64,000 nucleotides of DNA from Hippasteria phrygiana (lineage: Eukaryota > Echinodermata > Asteroidea > Valvatida > Goniasteridae), in contig JAZGUH010000711.1 in the NCBI GenBank assembly GCA_037893225.1, positions 794,851-858,850 on the forward strand, read 5' to 3'. A program made the position numbers and the translations under genes. Every line of letters begins with the position of its first letter. Position 1 is the first letter of the stretch. This document shows, piece after piece, positions 25,021 through 40,300 of this stretch. Below the pieces are notes generated by a model, which had not been told where the DNA came from, did not search any database, and was given only the letters and a program-made list of their open reading frames with translations.

Positions 25021-28000
25021 CATACCCTAGGGAATTTGACAGGCATGGAGCAATAAATAGAAGGTAATATGCACACAGATGTTGGCCGGAAAGAAAATAA
25101 ACATTGCGAGGTTTGAATTTTCTCCACAAGTTTTAACTCTAAGAAGCCGCCGATAATTGCAACATGTAGCGCCAGATCTAAGCTATACATACATGTCAAA
25201 ATTACTGCATTTGGTTGATATTTCATGCAATTATGAATGAGTAAAGCAAGTCCATACCCCAGGGAATTTGACAGGCATGGAGCAATAAATAAAAGGTAAT
25301 CTGCACACAGATGGTGGCCGGGAAGAAAATAAACATTGCGAGGTTTGAATTTTCTCCACAAGTTTTAACTCTAAGAAGCCGCCGATAATTGCAACATGTA
25401 GCGCCAGATCTAAGCTATCCATACATGTCAACATTACTGAATTTGGTTGATATTTCATGCAATTATGAATGAGTAAAGCAACTCCATACCCCAGGGAATT
25501 TGACATGCATGGAGCAATAAATAGACGGTAATATGTACACAGATGTTGGCCGGAAAGAAAATAAACATTGCGAGGTTTGAATTTTCTCCACAAGTGTTAA
25601 CTCTAAGAAGCCGCCGATAATTGCAACATGTAGCGCCAGATCTAAGCTATCCATACATGTCAAAATTACTGAATTTGGTTGATATTTCATGCAATTATGA
25701 ATGAGTAAAGCAAGTCCATACCCCAGGGAATTTGACAGGCATGGAGCAATAAATAGACGGTAATCTGCACACAGATGGTGGCCGGGAAGAAAATAAACAT
25801 TGCGAGGTTTGAATTTTCTCCACAAGTTTTAACTCTAAGAAGCCGCCGATAATTGCAACATGTAGCGCCAGATCTAAGCTATCCATACATGTCAACATTA
25901 CTGAATTTGGTTGATATTTCATGCAATTATGAATGAGTAAAGCAAGTCCATACCCCAGGGAATTTGACAGGCATGGAGCAATAAATAGACGGTAATCTGC
26001 ACACAGATGGTGGCCGGGAAGAAAATAAACATTGCGAGGTTTGAATTTTCTCCACAAGTGTTAACTCTAAGAAGCCGCCGATAATTGCAACATGTAGCGC
26101 CAGATCTAAGCTATCCATACATGTCAACATTACTGAATTTGGTTGATATTTCAAGCAATTATGAATGAGTAAAGCAAGTCCATACCCCAGGGAATTTGAC
26201 AGGCATGGAGCAATAAATAGACGGTAATCTGCACACAGATGGTGGCCGGGAAGAAAATAAACATTGCGAGGTTTGAATTTTCTCCACAAGTGTTAACTCT
26301 AAGAAGCCGCCGATAATTGCAACATGTAGCGCCAGATCTAAGCTATCCATACATGTCAACATTACTGAATTTGGTTGATATTTCATGCAATTATGAATGA
26401 GTAAAGCAAGTCCATACCCCAGGGAATTTGACAGGCATGGAGCAATAAATAGACGGTAATCTGCACACAGATGGTGGCCGGGAAGAAAATAAACATTGCG
26501 AGGTTTGAATTTTCTACACAAGTTTTAACTCTAAGAAGCCGCCGATAATTGCAACATGTAGCGCCAGATCTAAGCTATCCATACATGTCAAAATTACTGA
26601 ATTTGGTTGATATTTCATGCAATTATGAATGAGTAAAGCAAGTCATACCCTAGGGAATTTGACAGGCATGGAGCAATAAATAGAAGGTAATATGCACACA
26701 GATGTTGGCCGGAAAGAAAATAAACATTGCGAGGTTTGAATTTTCTCCACAAGTTTTAACTCTAAGAAGCCGCCGATAATTGCAACATGTAGCGCCAGAT
26801 CTAAGCTATACATACATGTCAAAATTACTGCATTTGGTTGATATTTCATGCAATTATGAATGAGTAAAGCAAGTCCATACCCCAGGGAATTTGACAGGCA
26901 TGGAGCAATAAATAGACGGTAATCTGCACACAGATGGTGGCCGGGAAGAAAATAAACATTGCGAGGTTTGAATTTTCTCCACAAGTGTTAACTCTAAGAA
27001 GCCGCCGATAATTGCAACATGTAGCGCCAGATCTAAGCTATCCATACATGTCAACATTACTGAATTTGGTTGATATTTCATGCAATTATGAATGAGTAAA
27101 GCAAGTCCATACCCCAGGGAATTTGACAGGCATGGAGCAATAAATAGACGGTAATCTGCACGCAGATGGTGGCCGGGAAGAAAATAAACATTGCGAGGTT
27201 TGAATTTTCTCCACAAGTTTTAACTCTAAGAAGCCGCCGATAATTGCAACATGTAGCGCCAGATCTAAGCTATCCATACATGTCAAAATTACTGAATTTG
27301 GTTGATATTTCATGCAATTATGAATGAGTAAAGCAAGTCCATACCCCAGGGAATTTGACATGCATGGAGCAATAAATAGACGGTAACATGTACACAGATG
27401 TTGGCCGGAAAGAAAATAAACATTGCGAGGTTTGAATTTTCTCCACAAGTGTTAACTCTAAGAAGCCGCCGATAATTGCAACATGTAGCGCCAGATCTAA
27501 GCTATCCATACATGTCACAATTACTGAATTTGGTTGATATTTCATGCAATTATGAATGAGTAAAGCAAGTCATACCCTAGGGAATTTGACAGGCATGGAG
27601 CAATAAATAGACGGTAATCTGCACACAGATGGTGGCCGGGAAGAAAATAAACATTGCGAGGTTTGAATTTTCTCCACAAGTTTTAACTCTAAGAAGCCGC
27701 CGATAATTGCAACATGTAGCGCCAGATCTAAGCTATCCATACATGTCAAAATTACTGAATTTGGTTGATATTTCATGCAATTATGAATGAGTAAAGCAAG
27801 TCCATACCCCAGGGAATTTGACAGGCATGGAGCAATAAATAGACGGTAATCTGCACACAGATGGTGGCCGGGAAGAAAATAAACATTGCGAGGTTTGAAT
27901 TTTCTCCACAAGTGTTAACTCTAAGAAGCCGCCGATAATTGCAACATGTAGCGCCAGATCTAAGCTATCCATACATGTCAACATTACTGAATTTGGTTGA

Positions 28001-28379
28001 TATTTCAAGCAATTATGAATGAGTAAAGCAAGTCCATACCCCAGGGAATTTGACATGCATGGAGCAATAAATAGACGGTAACATGTACACAGATGTTGGC
28101 CGGAAAGAAAATAAACATTGCGAGGTTTGAATTTTCTCCACAAGTTTTAACTCTAAGAAGCCGCCGATAATTGCAACATGTAGCGCCAGATCTAAGCTAT
28201 ACATACATGTCAAAATTACTGAATTTGGTTGATATTTCATGCAATTATGAATGAGTAAAGCAAGTCCATACCCCAGGGAATTTGACAGGCATGGAGCAAT
28301 AAATAGACGGTAATCTGCACACAGATGGTGGCCGGGAAGAAAATAAACATTGCGAGGTTTGAATTTTCTCCACAAGTTT

Positions 28380-31300
28380 TAACTCTAAGAAGCCGCCGAT
28401 AATTGCAACATGTAGCGCCAGATCTAAGCTATCCATACATGTCAAAATTACTGAATTTGGTTGATATTTCATGCAATTATGAATGAGTAAAGCAAGTCCA
28501 TACCCCAGGGAATTTGACAGGCATGGAGCAATAAATAGACGGTAATCTGCACACAGATGGTGGCCGGGAAGAAAATAAACATTGCGAGGTTTGAATTTTC
28601 TCCACAAGTGTTAACTCTAAGAAGCCGCCGATAATTGCAACATGTAGCGCCAGATCTAAGCTATCCATACATGTCAAAATTACTGAATTTGGTTGATATT
28701 TCATGCAATTATGAATGAGTAAAGCAAGTCCATACCCCAGGGAATTTGACATGCATGGAGCAATAAATAGACGGTAACATGTACACAGATGTTGGCCGGA
28801 AAGAAAATAAACATTGCGAGGTTTGAATTTTCTCCACAAGTGTTAACTCTAAGAAGCCGCCGATAATTGCAACATGTAGCGCCAGATCTAAGCTATCCAT
28901 ACATGTCAAAATTACTGAATTTGGTTGATATTTCATGCAATTATGAATGAGTAAAGCAAGTCCATACCCCAGGGAATTTGACAGGCATGGAGCAATAAAT
29001 AGACGGTAACATGTACACAGATGTTGGCCGGAAAGAAAATAAACATTGCGAGGTTTGAATTTTCTCCACAAGTGTTAACTCTAAGAAGCCGCCGATAATT
29101 GCAACATGTAGCGCCAGATCTAAGCTCCATACATGTCAAAATTACTGAATTTGGTTGATATTTCATGCAATTATGAATGAGTAAAGCAAGTCATACCCTG
29201 GGGAATTTGACAGGCATGGAGCAATAAATAGAAGGTAATATGCACACAGATGTTGGCCGGAAAGAAAATAAACATTGCGAGGTTTGAATTTTCTCCACAA
29301 GTTTTAACTCTAAGAAGCCGCCGATAATTGCAACATGTAGCGCCAGATCTAAGCTATACATACATGTCAAAATTACTGCATTTGGTTGATATTTCATGCA
29401 ATTATGAATGAGTAAAGCAAGTCCATACCCCAGGGAATTTGACAGGCATGGAGCAATAAATAAAAGGTAATCTGCACACAGATGGTGGCCGGGAAGAAAA
29501 TAAACATTGCGAGGTTTGAATTTTCTCCACAAGTTTTAACTCTAAGAAGCCGCCGATAATTGCAACATATAGCGCCAGATCTAAGCTATCCATACTTGTC
29601 AAAATTACTGAATTTGGTTGATATTTCATGCAATTATGAATGAGTAAAGCAACTCCATACCCCAGGGAATTTGACATGCATGGAGCAATAAATAGACGGT
29701 AATATGTACACAGATGTTGGCCGGAAAGAAAATAAACATTGCGAGGTTTGAATTTTCTCCACAAGTGTTAACTCTAAGAAGCCGCCGATAATTGCAACAT
29801 GTAGCGCCAGATCTAAGCTATCCATACATGTCAACATTACTGAATTTGGTTGATATTTCATGCAATTATGAATGAGTAAAGCAAGTCCATACCCCAGGGA
29901 ATTTGACAGGCATGGAGCAATAAATAGACGGTAATCTGCACACAGATGGTGGCCGGGAAGAAAATAAACATTGCGAGGTTTGAATTTTCTCCACAAGTGT
30001 TAACTCTAAGAAGCCGCCGATAATTGCAACATGTAGCGCCAGATCTAAGCTATCCATACATGTCAACATTACTGAATTTGGTTGATATTTCATGCAATTA
30101 TGAATGAGTAAAGCAAGTCCATACCCCAGGGAATTTGACAGGCATGGAGCAATAAATAGACGGTAATCTGCACACAGATGGTGGCCGGGAAGAAAATAAA
30201 CATTGCGAGGTTTGAATTTTCTACACAAGTTTTAACTCTAAGAAGCCGCCGATAATTGCAACATGTAGCGCCAGATCTAAGCTATCCATACATGTCAAAA
30301 TTACTGAATTTGGTTGATATTTCATGCAATTATGAATGAGTAAAGCAAGTCCATACCCCAGGGAATTTGACATGCATGGAGCAATAAATAGACGGTAACA
30401 TGTACACAGATGTTGGCCGGAAAGAAAATAAACATTGCGAGGTTTGAATTTTCTCCACAAGTGTTAACTCTAAGAAGCCGCCGATAATTGCAACATGTAG
30501 CGCCAGATCTAAGCTCCATACATGTCAAAATTACTGAATTTGGTTGATATTTCATGCAATTATGAATGAGTAAAGCAAGTCATACCCTGGGGAATTTGAC
30601 AGGCATGGAGCAATAAATAGAAGGTAATATGCACACAGATGTTGGCCGGAAAGAAAATAAACATTGCGAGGTTTGAATTTTCTCCACAAGTTTTAACTCT
30701 AAGAAGCCGCCGATAATTGCAACATGTAGCGCCAGATCTAAGCTATACATACATGTCAAAATTACTGCATTTGGTTGATATTTCATGCAATTATGAATGA
30801 GTAAAGCAAGTCCATACCCAAGGGAATTTGACAGGCATGGAGCAATAAATAAAAGGTAATCTGCACACAGATGGTGGCCGGGAAGAAAATAAACATTGCG
30901 AGGTTTGAATTTTCTCCACAAGTTTTAACTCTAAGAAGCCGCCGATAATTGCAACATGTAGCGCCAGATCTAAGCTATCCATACTTGTCAAAATTACTGA
31001 ATTTGGTTGATATTTCATGCAATTATGAATGAGTAAAGCAACTCCATACCCCAGGGAATTTGACATGCATGGAGCAATAAATAGACGGTAATATGTACAC
31101 AGATGTTGGCCGGAAAGAAAATAAACATTGCGAGGTTTGAATTTTCTCCACAAGTGTTAACTCTAAGAAGCCGCCGATAATTGCAACATGTAGCGCCAGA
31201 TCTAAGCTATCCATACATGTCAAAATTACTGAATTTGGTTGATATTTCATGCAATTATGAATGAGTAAAGCAAGTCCATACCCCAGGGAATTTGACAGGC

Positions 31301-34300
31301 ATGGAGCAATAAATAGACGGTAATCTGCACACAGATGGTGGCCGGGAAGAAAATAAACATTGCGAGGTTTGAATTTTCTCCACAAGTTTTAACTCTAAGA
31401 AGCCGCCGATAATTGCAACATGTAGCGCCAGATCTAAGCTATCCATACATGTCAAAATTACTGAATTTGGTTGATATTTCATGCAATTATGAATGAGTAA
31501 AGCAAGTCCATACCCCAGGGAATTTGACAGGCATGGAGCAATAAATAGACGGTAATCTGCACACAGATGGTGGCCGGGAAGAAAATAAACATTGCGAGGT
31601 TTGAATTTTCTCCACAAGTGTTAACTCTAAGAAGCCGCCGATAATTGCAACATGTAGCGCCAGATCTAAGCTATCCATACATGTCAAAATTACTGAATTT
31701 GGTTGATATTTCATGCAATTATGAATGAGTAAAGCAAGTCCATACCCCAGGGAATTTGACAGGCATGGAGCAATAAATAGACGGTAATCTGCACACAGAT
31801 GGTGGCCGGGAAGAAAATAAACATTGCGAGGTTTGAATTTTCTCCACAAGTGTTAACTCTAAGAAGCCGCCGATAATTGCAACATGTAGCGCCAGATCTA
31901 AGCTATCCATACATGTCAAAATTACTGAATTTGGTTGATATTTCAAGCAATTATGAATGAGTAAAGCAAGTCCATACCCCAGGGAATTTGACAGGCATGG
32001 AGCAATAAATAGACGGTAATCTGCACACAGATGGTGGCCGGGAAGAAAATAAACATTGCGAGGTTTGAATTTTCTCCACAAGTGTTAACTCTAAGAAGCC
32101 GCCGATAATTGCAACATGTAGCGCCAGATCTAAGCTATCCATACATGTCAACATTACTGAATTTGGTTGATATTTCATGCAATTATGAATGAGTAAAGCA
32201 AGTCCATACCCCAGGGAATTTGACATGCATGGAGCAATAAATAGACGGTAACATGTACACAGATGTTGGCCGGAAAGAAAATAAACATTGCGAGGTTTGA
32301 ATTTTCTCCACAAGTGTTAACTCTAAGAAGCCGCCGATAATTGCAACATGTAGCGCCAGATCTAAGCTATCCATACATGTCAAAATTACTGAATTTGGTT
32401 GATATTTCATGCAATTATGAATGAGTAAAGCAAGTCATACCCTAGGGAATTTGACAGGCATGGAGCAATAAATAGAAGGTAATATGCACACAGATGTTGG
32501 CCGGAAAGAAAATAAACATTGCGAGGTTTGAATTTTCTCCACAAGTTTTAACTCTAAGAAGCCGCCGATAATTGCAACATGTAGCGCCAGATCTAAGCTA
32601 TACATACATGTCAAAATTACTGCATTTGGTTGATATTTCATGCAATTATGAATGAGTAAAGCAAGTCCATACCCCAGGGAATTTGACAGGCATGGAGCAA
32701 TAAATAAAAGGTAATCTGCACACAGATGGTGGCCGGGAAGAAAATAAACATTGCGAGGTTTGAATTTTCTCCACAAGTTTTAACTCTAAGAAGCCGCCGA
32801 TAATTGCAACATGTAGCGCCAGATCTAAGCTATCCATACATGTCAAAATTACTGAATTTGGTTGATATTTCATGCAATTATGAATGAGTAAAGCAACTCC
32901 ATACCCCAGGGAATTTGACATGCATGGAGCAATAAATAGACGGTAATATGTACACAGATGTTGGCCGGAAAGAAAATAAACATTGCGAGGTTTGAATTTT
33001 CTCCACAAGTGTTAACTCTAAGAAGCCGCCGATAATTGCAACATGTAGCGCCAGATCTAAGCTATCCATACATGTCAAAATTACTGAATTTGGTTGATAT
33101 TTCATGCAATTATGAATGAGTAAAGCAAGTCCATACCCCAGGGAATTTGACAGGCATGGAGCAATAAATAGACGGTAATCTGCACACAGATGGTGGCCGG
33201 GAAGAAAATAAACATTGCGAGGTTTGAATTTTCTCCACAAGTTTTAACTCTAAGAAGCCGCCGATAATTGCAACATGTAGCGCCAGATCTAAGCTATCCA
33301 TACATGTCAAAATTACTGAATTTGGTTGATATTTCATGCAATTATGAATGAGTAAAGCAAGTCCATACCCCAGGGAATTTGACAGGCATGGAGCAATAAA
33401 TAGACGGTAATCTGCACACAGATGGTGGCCGGGAAGAAAATAAACATTGCGAGGTTTGAATTTTCTCCACAAGTTTTAACTCTAAGAAGCCGCCGATAAT
33501 TGCAACATGTAGCGCCAGATCTAAGCTATCCATACATGTCAAAATTACTGAATTTGGTTGATATTTCATGCAATTATGAATGAGTAAAGCAAGTCCATAC
33601 CCCAGGGAATTTGACAGGCATGGAGCAATAAATAGACGGTAATCTGCACACAGATGGTGGCCGGGAAGAAAATAAACATTGCGAGGTTTGAATTTTCTCC
33701 ACAAGTGTTAACTCTAAGAAGCCGCCGATAATTGCAACATGTAGCGCCAGATCTAAGCTATCCATACATGTCAACATTACTGAATTTGGTTGATATTTCA
33801 AGCAATTATGAATGAGTAAAGCAAGTCCATACCCCAGGGAATTTGACAGGCATGGAGCAATAAATAGACGGTAATCTGCACACAGATGGTGGCCGGGAAG
33901 AAAATAAACATTGCGAGGTTTGAATTTTCTCCACAAGTGTTAACTCTAAGAAGCCGCCGATAATTGCAACATGTAGCGCCAGATCTAAGCTATCCATACA
34001 TGTCAACATTACTGAATTTGGTTGATATTTCATGCAATTATGAATGAGTAAAGCAAGTCCATACCCCAGGGAATTTGACATGCATGGAGCAATAAATAGA
34101 CGGTAACATGTACACAGATGTTGGCCGGAAAGAAAATAAACATTGCGAGGTTTGAATTTTCTCCACAAGTGTTAACTCTAAGAAGCCGCCGATAATTGCA
34201 ACATGTAGCGCCAGATCTAAGCTATCCATACATGTCACAATTACTGAATTTGGTTGATATTTCATGCAATTATGAATGAGTAAAGCAAGTCATACCCTAG

Positions 34301-37300
34301 GGAATTTGACAGGCATGGAGCAATAAATAGACGGTAATCTGCACACAGATGGTGGCCGGGAAGAAAATAAACATTGCGAGGTTTGAATTTTCTCCACAAG
34401 TTTTAACTCTAAGAAGCCGCCGATAATTGCAACATGTAGCGCCAGATCTAAGCTATCCATACATGTCAAAATTACTGAATTTGGTTGATATTTCATGCAA
34501 TTATGAATGAGTAAAGCAAGTCCATACCCCAGGGAATTTGACAGGCATGGAGCAATAAATAGACGGTAATCTGCACACAGATGGTGGCCGGGAAGAAAAT
34601 AAACATTGCGAGGTTTGAATTTTCTCCACAAGTGTTAACTCTAAGAAGCCGCCGATAATTGCAACATGTAGCGCCAGATCTAAGCTATCCATACATGTCA
34701 ACATTACTGAATTTGGTTGATATTTCAAGCAATTATGAATGAGTAAAGCAAGTCCATACCCCAGGGAATTTGACATGCATGGAGCAATAAATAGACGGTA
34801 ACATGTACACAGATGTTGGCCGGAAAGAAAATAAACATTGCGAGGTTTGAATTTTCTCCACAAGTTTTAACTCTAAGAAGCCGCCGATAATTGCAACATG
34901 TAGCGCCAGATCTAAGCTATACATACATGTCAAAATTACTGAATTTGGTTGATATTTCATGCAATTATGAATGAGTAAAGCAAGTCCATACCCCAGGGAA
35001 TTTGACAGGCATGGAGCAATAAATAGACGGTAATCTGCACACAGATGGTGGCCGGGAAGAAAATAAACATTGCGAGGTTTGAATTTTCTCCACAAGTTTT
35101 AACTCTAAGAAGCCGCCGATAATTGCAACATGTAGCGCCAGATCTAAGCTATCCATACATGTCAAAATTACTGAATTTGGTTGATATTTCATGCAATTAT
35201 GAATGAGTAAAGCAAGTCCATACCCCAGGGAATTTGACAGGCATGGAGCAATAAATAGACGGTAATCTGCACACAGATGGTGGCCGGGAAGAAAATAAAC
35301 ATTGCGAGGTTTGAATTTTCTCCACAAGTGTTAACTCTAAGAAGCCGCCGATAATTGCAACATGTAGCGCCAGATCTAAGCTATCCATACATGTCAAAAT
35401 TACTGAATTTGGTTGATATTTCATGCAATTATGAATGAGTAAAGCAAGTCCATACCCCAGGGAATTTGACATGCATGGAGCAATAAATAGACGGTAACAT
35501 GTACACAGATGTTGGCCGGAAAGAAAATAAACATTGCGAGGTTTGAATTTTCTCCACAAGTGTTAACTCTAAGAAGCCGCCGATAATTGCAACATGTAGC
35601 GCCAGATCTAAGCTATCCATACATGTCAAAATTACTGAATTTGGTTGATATTTCATGCAATTATGAATGAGTAAAGCAAGTCATACCCTAGGGAATTTGA
35701 CAGGCATGGAGCAATAAATAGACGGTAATCTGCACACAGATGGTGGCCGGGAAGAAAATAAACATTGCGAGGTTTGAATTTTCTCCACAAGTTTTAACTC
35801 TAAGAAGCCGCCGATAATTGCAACATGTAGCGCCAGATCTAAGCTATCCATACATGTCAAAATTACTGAATTTGGTTGATATTTCATGCAATTATGAATG
35901 AGTAAAGCAAGTCCATACCCCAGGGAATTTGACAGGCATGGAGCAATAAATAGACGGTAATCTGCACACAGATGGTGGCCGGGAAGAAAATAAACATTGC
36001 GAGGTTTGAATTTTCTCCACAAGTGTTAACTCTAAGAAGCCGCCGATAATTGCAACATGTAGCGCCAGATCTAAGCTATCCATACATGTCAACATTACTG
36101 AATTTGGTTGATATTTCAAGCAATTATGAATGAGTAAAGCAAGTCCATACCCCAGGGAATTTGACATGCATGGAGCAATAAATAGACGGTAACATGTACA
36201 CAGATGTTGGCCGGAAAGAAAATAAACATTGCGAGGTTTGAATTTTCTCCACAAGTTTTAACTCTAAGAAGCCGCCGATAATTGCAACATGTAGCGCCAG
36301 ATCTAAGCTATACATACATGTCAAAATTACTGAATTTGGTTGATATTTCATGCAATTATGAATGAGTAAAGCAAGTCCATACCCCAGGGAATTTGACAGG
36401 CATGGAGCAATAAATAGACGGTAATCTGCACACAGATGGTGGCCGGGAAGAAAATAAACATTGCGAGGTTTGAATTTTCTCCACAAGTTTTAACTCTAAG
36501 AAGCCGCCGATAATTGCAACATGTAGCGCCAGATCTAAGCTATCCATACATGTCAAAATTACTGAATTTGGTTGATATTTCATGCAATTATGAATGAGTA
36601 AAGCAAGTCCATACCCCAGGGAATTTGACAGGCATGGAGCAATAAATAGACGGTAATCTGCACACAGATGGTGGCCGGGAAGAAAATAAACATTGCGAGG
36701 TTTGAATTTTCTCCACAAGTGTTAACTCTAAGAAGCCGCCGATAATTGCAACATGTAGCGCCAGATCTAAGCTATCCATACATGTCAAAATTACTGAATT
36801 TGGTTGATATTTCATGCAATTATGAATGAGTAAAGCAAGTCCATACCCCAGGGAATTTGACAGGCATGGAGCAATAAATAGACGGTAATCTGCACACAGA
36901 TGGTGGCCGGGAAGAAAATAAACATTGCGAGGTTTGAATTTTCTCCACAAGTGTTAACTCTAAGAAGCCGCCGATAATTGCAACATGTAGCGCCAGATCT
37001 AAGCTATCCATACATGTCAAAATTACTGAATTTGGTTGATATTTCATGCAATTATGAATGAGTAAAGCAAGTCCATACCCCAGGGAATTTGACATGCATG
37101 GAGCAATAAATAGACGGTAACATGTACACAGATGTTGGCCGGAAAGAAAATAAACATTGCGAGGTTTGAATTTTCTCCACAAGTGTTAACTCTAAGAAGC
37201 CGCCGATAATTGCAACATGTAGCGCCAGATCTAAGCTATCCATACATGTCAAAATTACTGAATTTGGTTGATATTTCATGCAATTATGAATGAGTAAAGC

Positions 37301-40300
37301 AAGTCCATACCCCAGGGAATTTGACAGGCATGGAGCAATAAATAGACGGTAACATGTACACAGATGTTGGCCGGAAAGAAAATAAACATTGCGAGGTTTG
37401 AATTTTCTCCACAAGTGTTAACTCTAAGAAGCCGCCGATAATTGCAACATGTAGCGCCAGATCTAAGCTCCATACATGTCAAAATTACTGAATTTGGTTG
37501 ATATTTCATGCAATTATGAATGAGTAAAGCAAGTCATACCCTGGGGAATTTGACAGGCATGGAGCAATAAATAGAAGGTAATATGCACACAGATGTTGGC
37601 CGGAAAGAAAATAAACATTGCGAGGTTTGAATTTTCTCCACAAGTTTTAACTCTAAGAAGCCGCCGATAATTGCAACATGTAGCGCCAGATCTAAGCTAT
37701 ACATACATGTCAAAATTACTGCATTTGGTTGATATTTCATGCAATTATGAATGAGTAAAGCAAGTCCATACCCCAGGGAATTTGACAGGCATGGAGCAAT
37801 AAATAAAAGGTAATCTGCACACAGATGGTGGCCGGGAAGAAAATAAACATTGCGAGGTTTGAATTTTCTCCACAAGTTTTAACTCTAAGAAGCCGCCGAT
37901 AATTGCAACATATAGCGCCAGATCTAAGCTATCCATACTTGTCAAAATTACTGAATTTGGTTGATATTTCATGCAATTATGAATGAGTAAAGCAACTCCA
38001 TACCCCAGGGAATTTGACATGCATGGAGCAATAAATAGACGGTAATATGTACACAGATGTTGGCCGGAAAGAAAATAAACATTGCGAGGTTTGAATTTTC
38101 TCCACAAGTGTTAACTCTAAGAAGCCGCCGATAATTGCAACATGTAGCGCCAGATCTAAGCTATCCATACATGTCAACATTACTGAATTTGGTTGATATT
38201 TCATGCAATTATGAATGAGTAAAGCAAGTCCATACCCCAGGGAATTTGACAGGCATGGAGCAATAAATAGACGGTAATCTGCACACAGATGGTGGCCGGG
38301 AAGAAAATAAACATTGCGAGGTTTGAATTTTCTCCACAAGTGTTAACTCTAAGAAGCCGCCGATAATTGCAACATGTAGCGCCAGATCTAAGCTATCCAT
38401 ACATGTCAACATTACTGAATTTGGTTGATATTTCATGCAATTATGAATGAGTAAAGCAAGTCCATACCCCAGGGAATTTGACAGGCATGGAGCAATAAAT
38501 AGACGGTAATCTGCACACAGATGGTGGCCGGGAAGAAAATAAACATTGCGAGGTTTGAATTTTCTACACAAGTTTTAACTCTAAGAAGCCGCCGATAATT
38601 GCAACATGTAGCGCCAGATCTAAGCTATCCATACATGTCAAAATTACTGAATTTGGTTGATATTTCATGCAATTATGAATGAGTAAAGCAAGTCCATACC
38701 CCAGGGAATTTGACATGCATGGAGCAATAAATAGACGGTAACATGTACACAGATGTTGGCCGGAAAGAAAATAAACATTGCGAGGTTTGAATTTTCTCCA
38801 CAAGTGTTAACTCTAAGAAGCCGCCGATAATTGCAACATGTAGCGCCAGATCTAAGCTCCATACATGTCAAAATTACTGAATTTGGTTGATATTTCATGC
38901 AATTATGAATGAGTAAAGCAAGTCATACCCTGGGGAATTTGACAGGCATGGAGCAATAAATAGAAGGTAATATGCACACAGATGTTGGCCGGAAAGAAAA
39001 TAAACATTGCGAGGTTTGAATTTTCTCCACAAGTTTTAACTCTAAGAAGCCGCCGATAATTGCAACATGTAGCGCCAGATCTAAGCTATACATACATGTC
39101 AAAATTACTGCATTTGGTTGATATTTCATGCAATTATGAATGAGTAAAGCAAGTCCATACCCAAGGGAATTTGACAGGCATGGAGCAATAAATAAAAGGT
39201 AATCTGCACACAGATGGTGGCCGGGAAGAAAATAAACATTGCGAGGTTTGAATTTTCTCCACAAGTTTTAACTCTAAGAAGCCGCCGATAATTGCAACAT
39301 GTAGCGCCAGATCTAAGCTATCCATACTTGTCAAAATTACTGAATTTGGTTGATATTTCATGCAATTATGAATGAGTAAAGCAACTCCATACCCCAGGGA
39401 ATTTGACATGCATGGAGCAATAAATAGACGGTAATATGTACACAGATGTTGGCCGGAAAGAAAATAAACATTGCGAGGTTTGAATTTTCTCCACAAGTGT
39501 TAACTCTAAGAAGCCGCCGATAATTGCAACATGTAGCGCCAGATCTAAGCTATCCATACATGTCAAAATTACTGAATTTGGTTGATATTTCATGCAATTA
39601 TGAATGAGTAAAGCAAGTCCATACCCCAGGGAATTTGACAGGCATGGAGCAATAAATAGACGGTAATCTGCACACAGATGGTGGCCGGGAAGAAAATAAA
39701 CATTGCGAGGTTTGAATTTTCTCCACAAGTTTTAACTCTAAGAAGCCGCCGATAATTGCAACATGTAGCGCCAGATCTAAGCTATCCATACATGTCAAAA
39801 TTACTGAATTTGGTTGATATTTCATGCAATTATGAATGAGTAAAGCAAGTCCATACCCCAGGGAATTTGACAGGCATGGAGCAATAAATAGACGGTAATC
39901 TGCACACAGATGGTGGCCGGGAAGAAAATAAACATTGCGAGGTTTGAATTTTCTCCACAAGTGTTAACTCTAAGAAGCCGCCGATAATTGCAACATGTAG
40001 CGCCAGATCTAAGCTATCCATACATGTCAAAATTACTGAATTTGGTTGATATTTCATGCAATTATGAATGAGTAAAGCAAGTCCATACCCCAGGGAATTT
40101 GACAGGCATGGAGCAATAAATAGACGGTAATCTGCACACAGATGGTGGCCGGGAAGAAAATAAACATTGCGAGGTTTGAATTTTCTCCACAAGTGTTAAC
40201 TCTAAGAAGCCGCCGATAATTGCAACATGTAGCGCCAGATCTAAGCTATCCATACATGTCAAAATTACTGAATTTGGTTGATATTTCAAGCAATTATGAA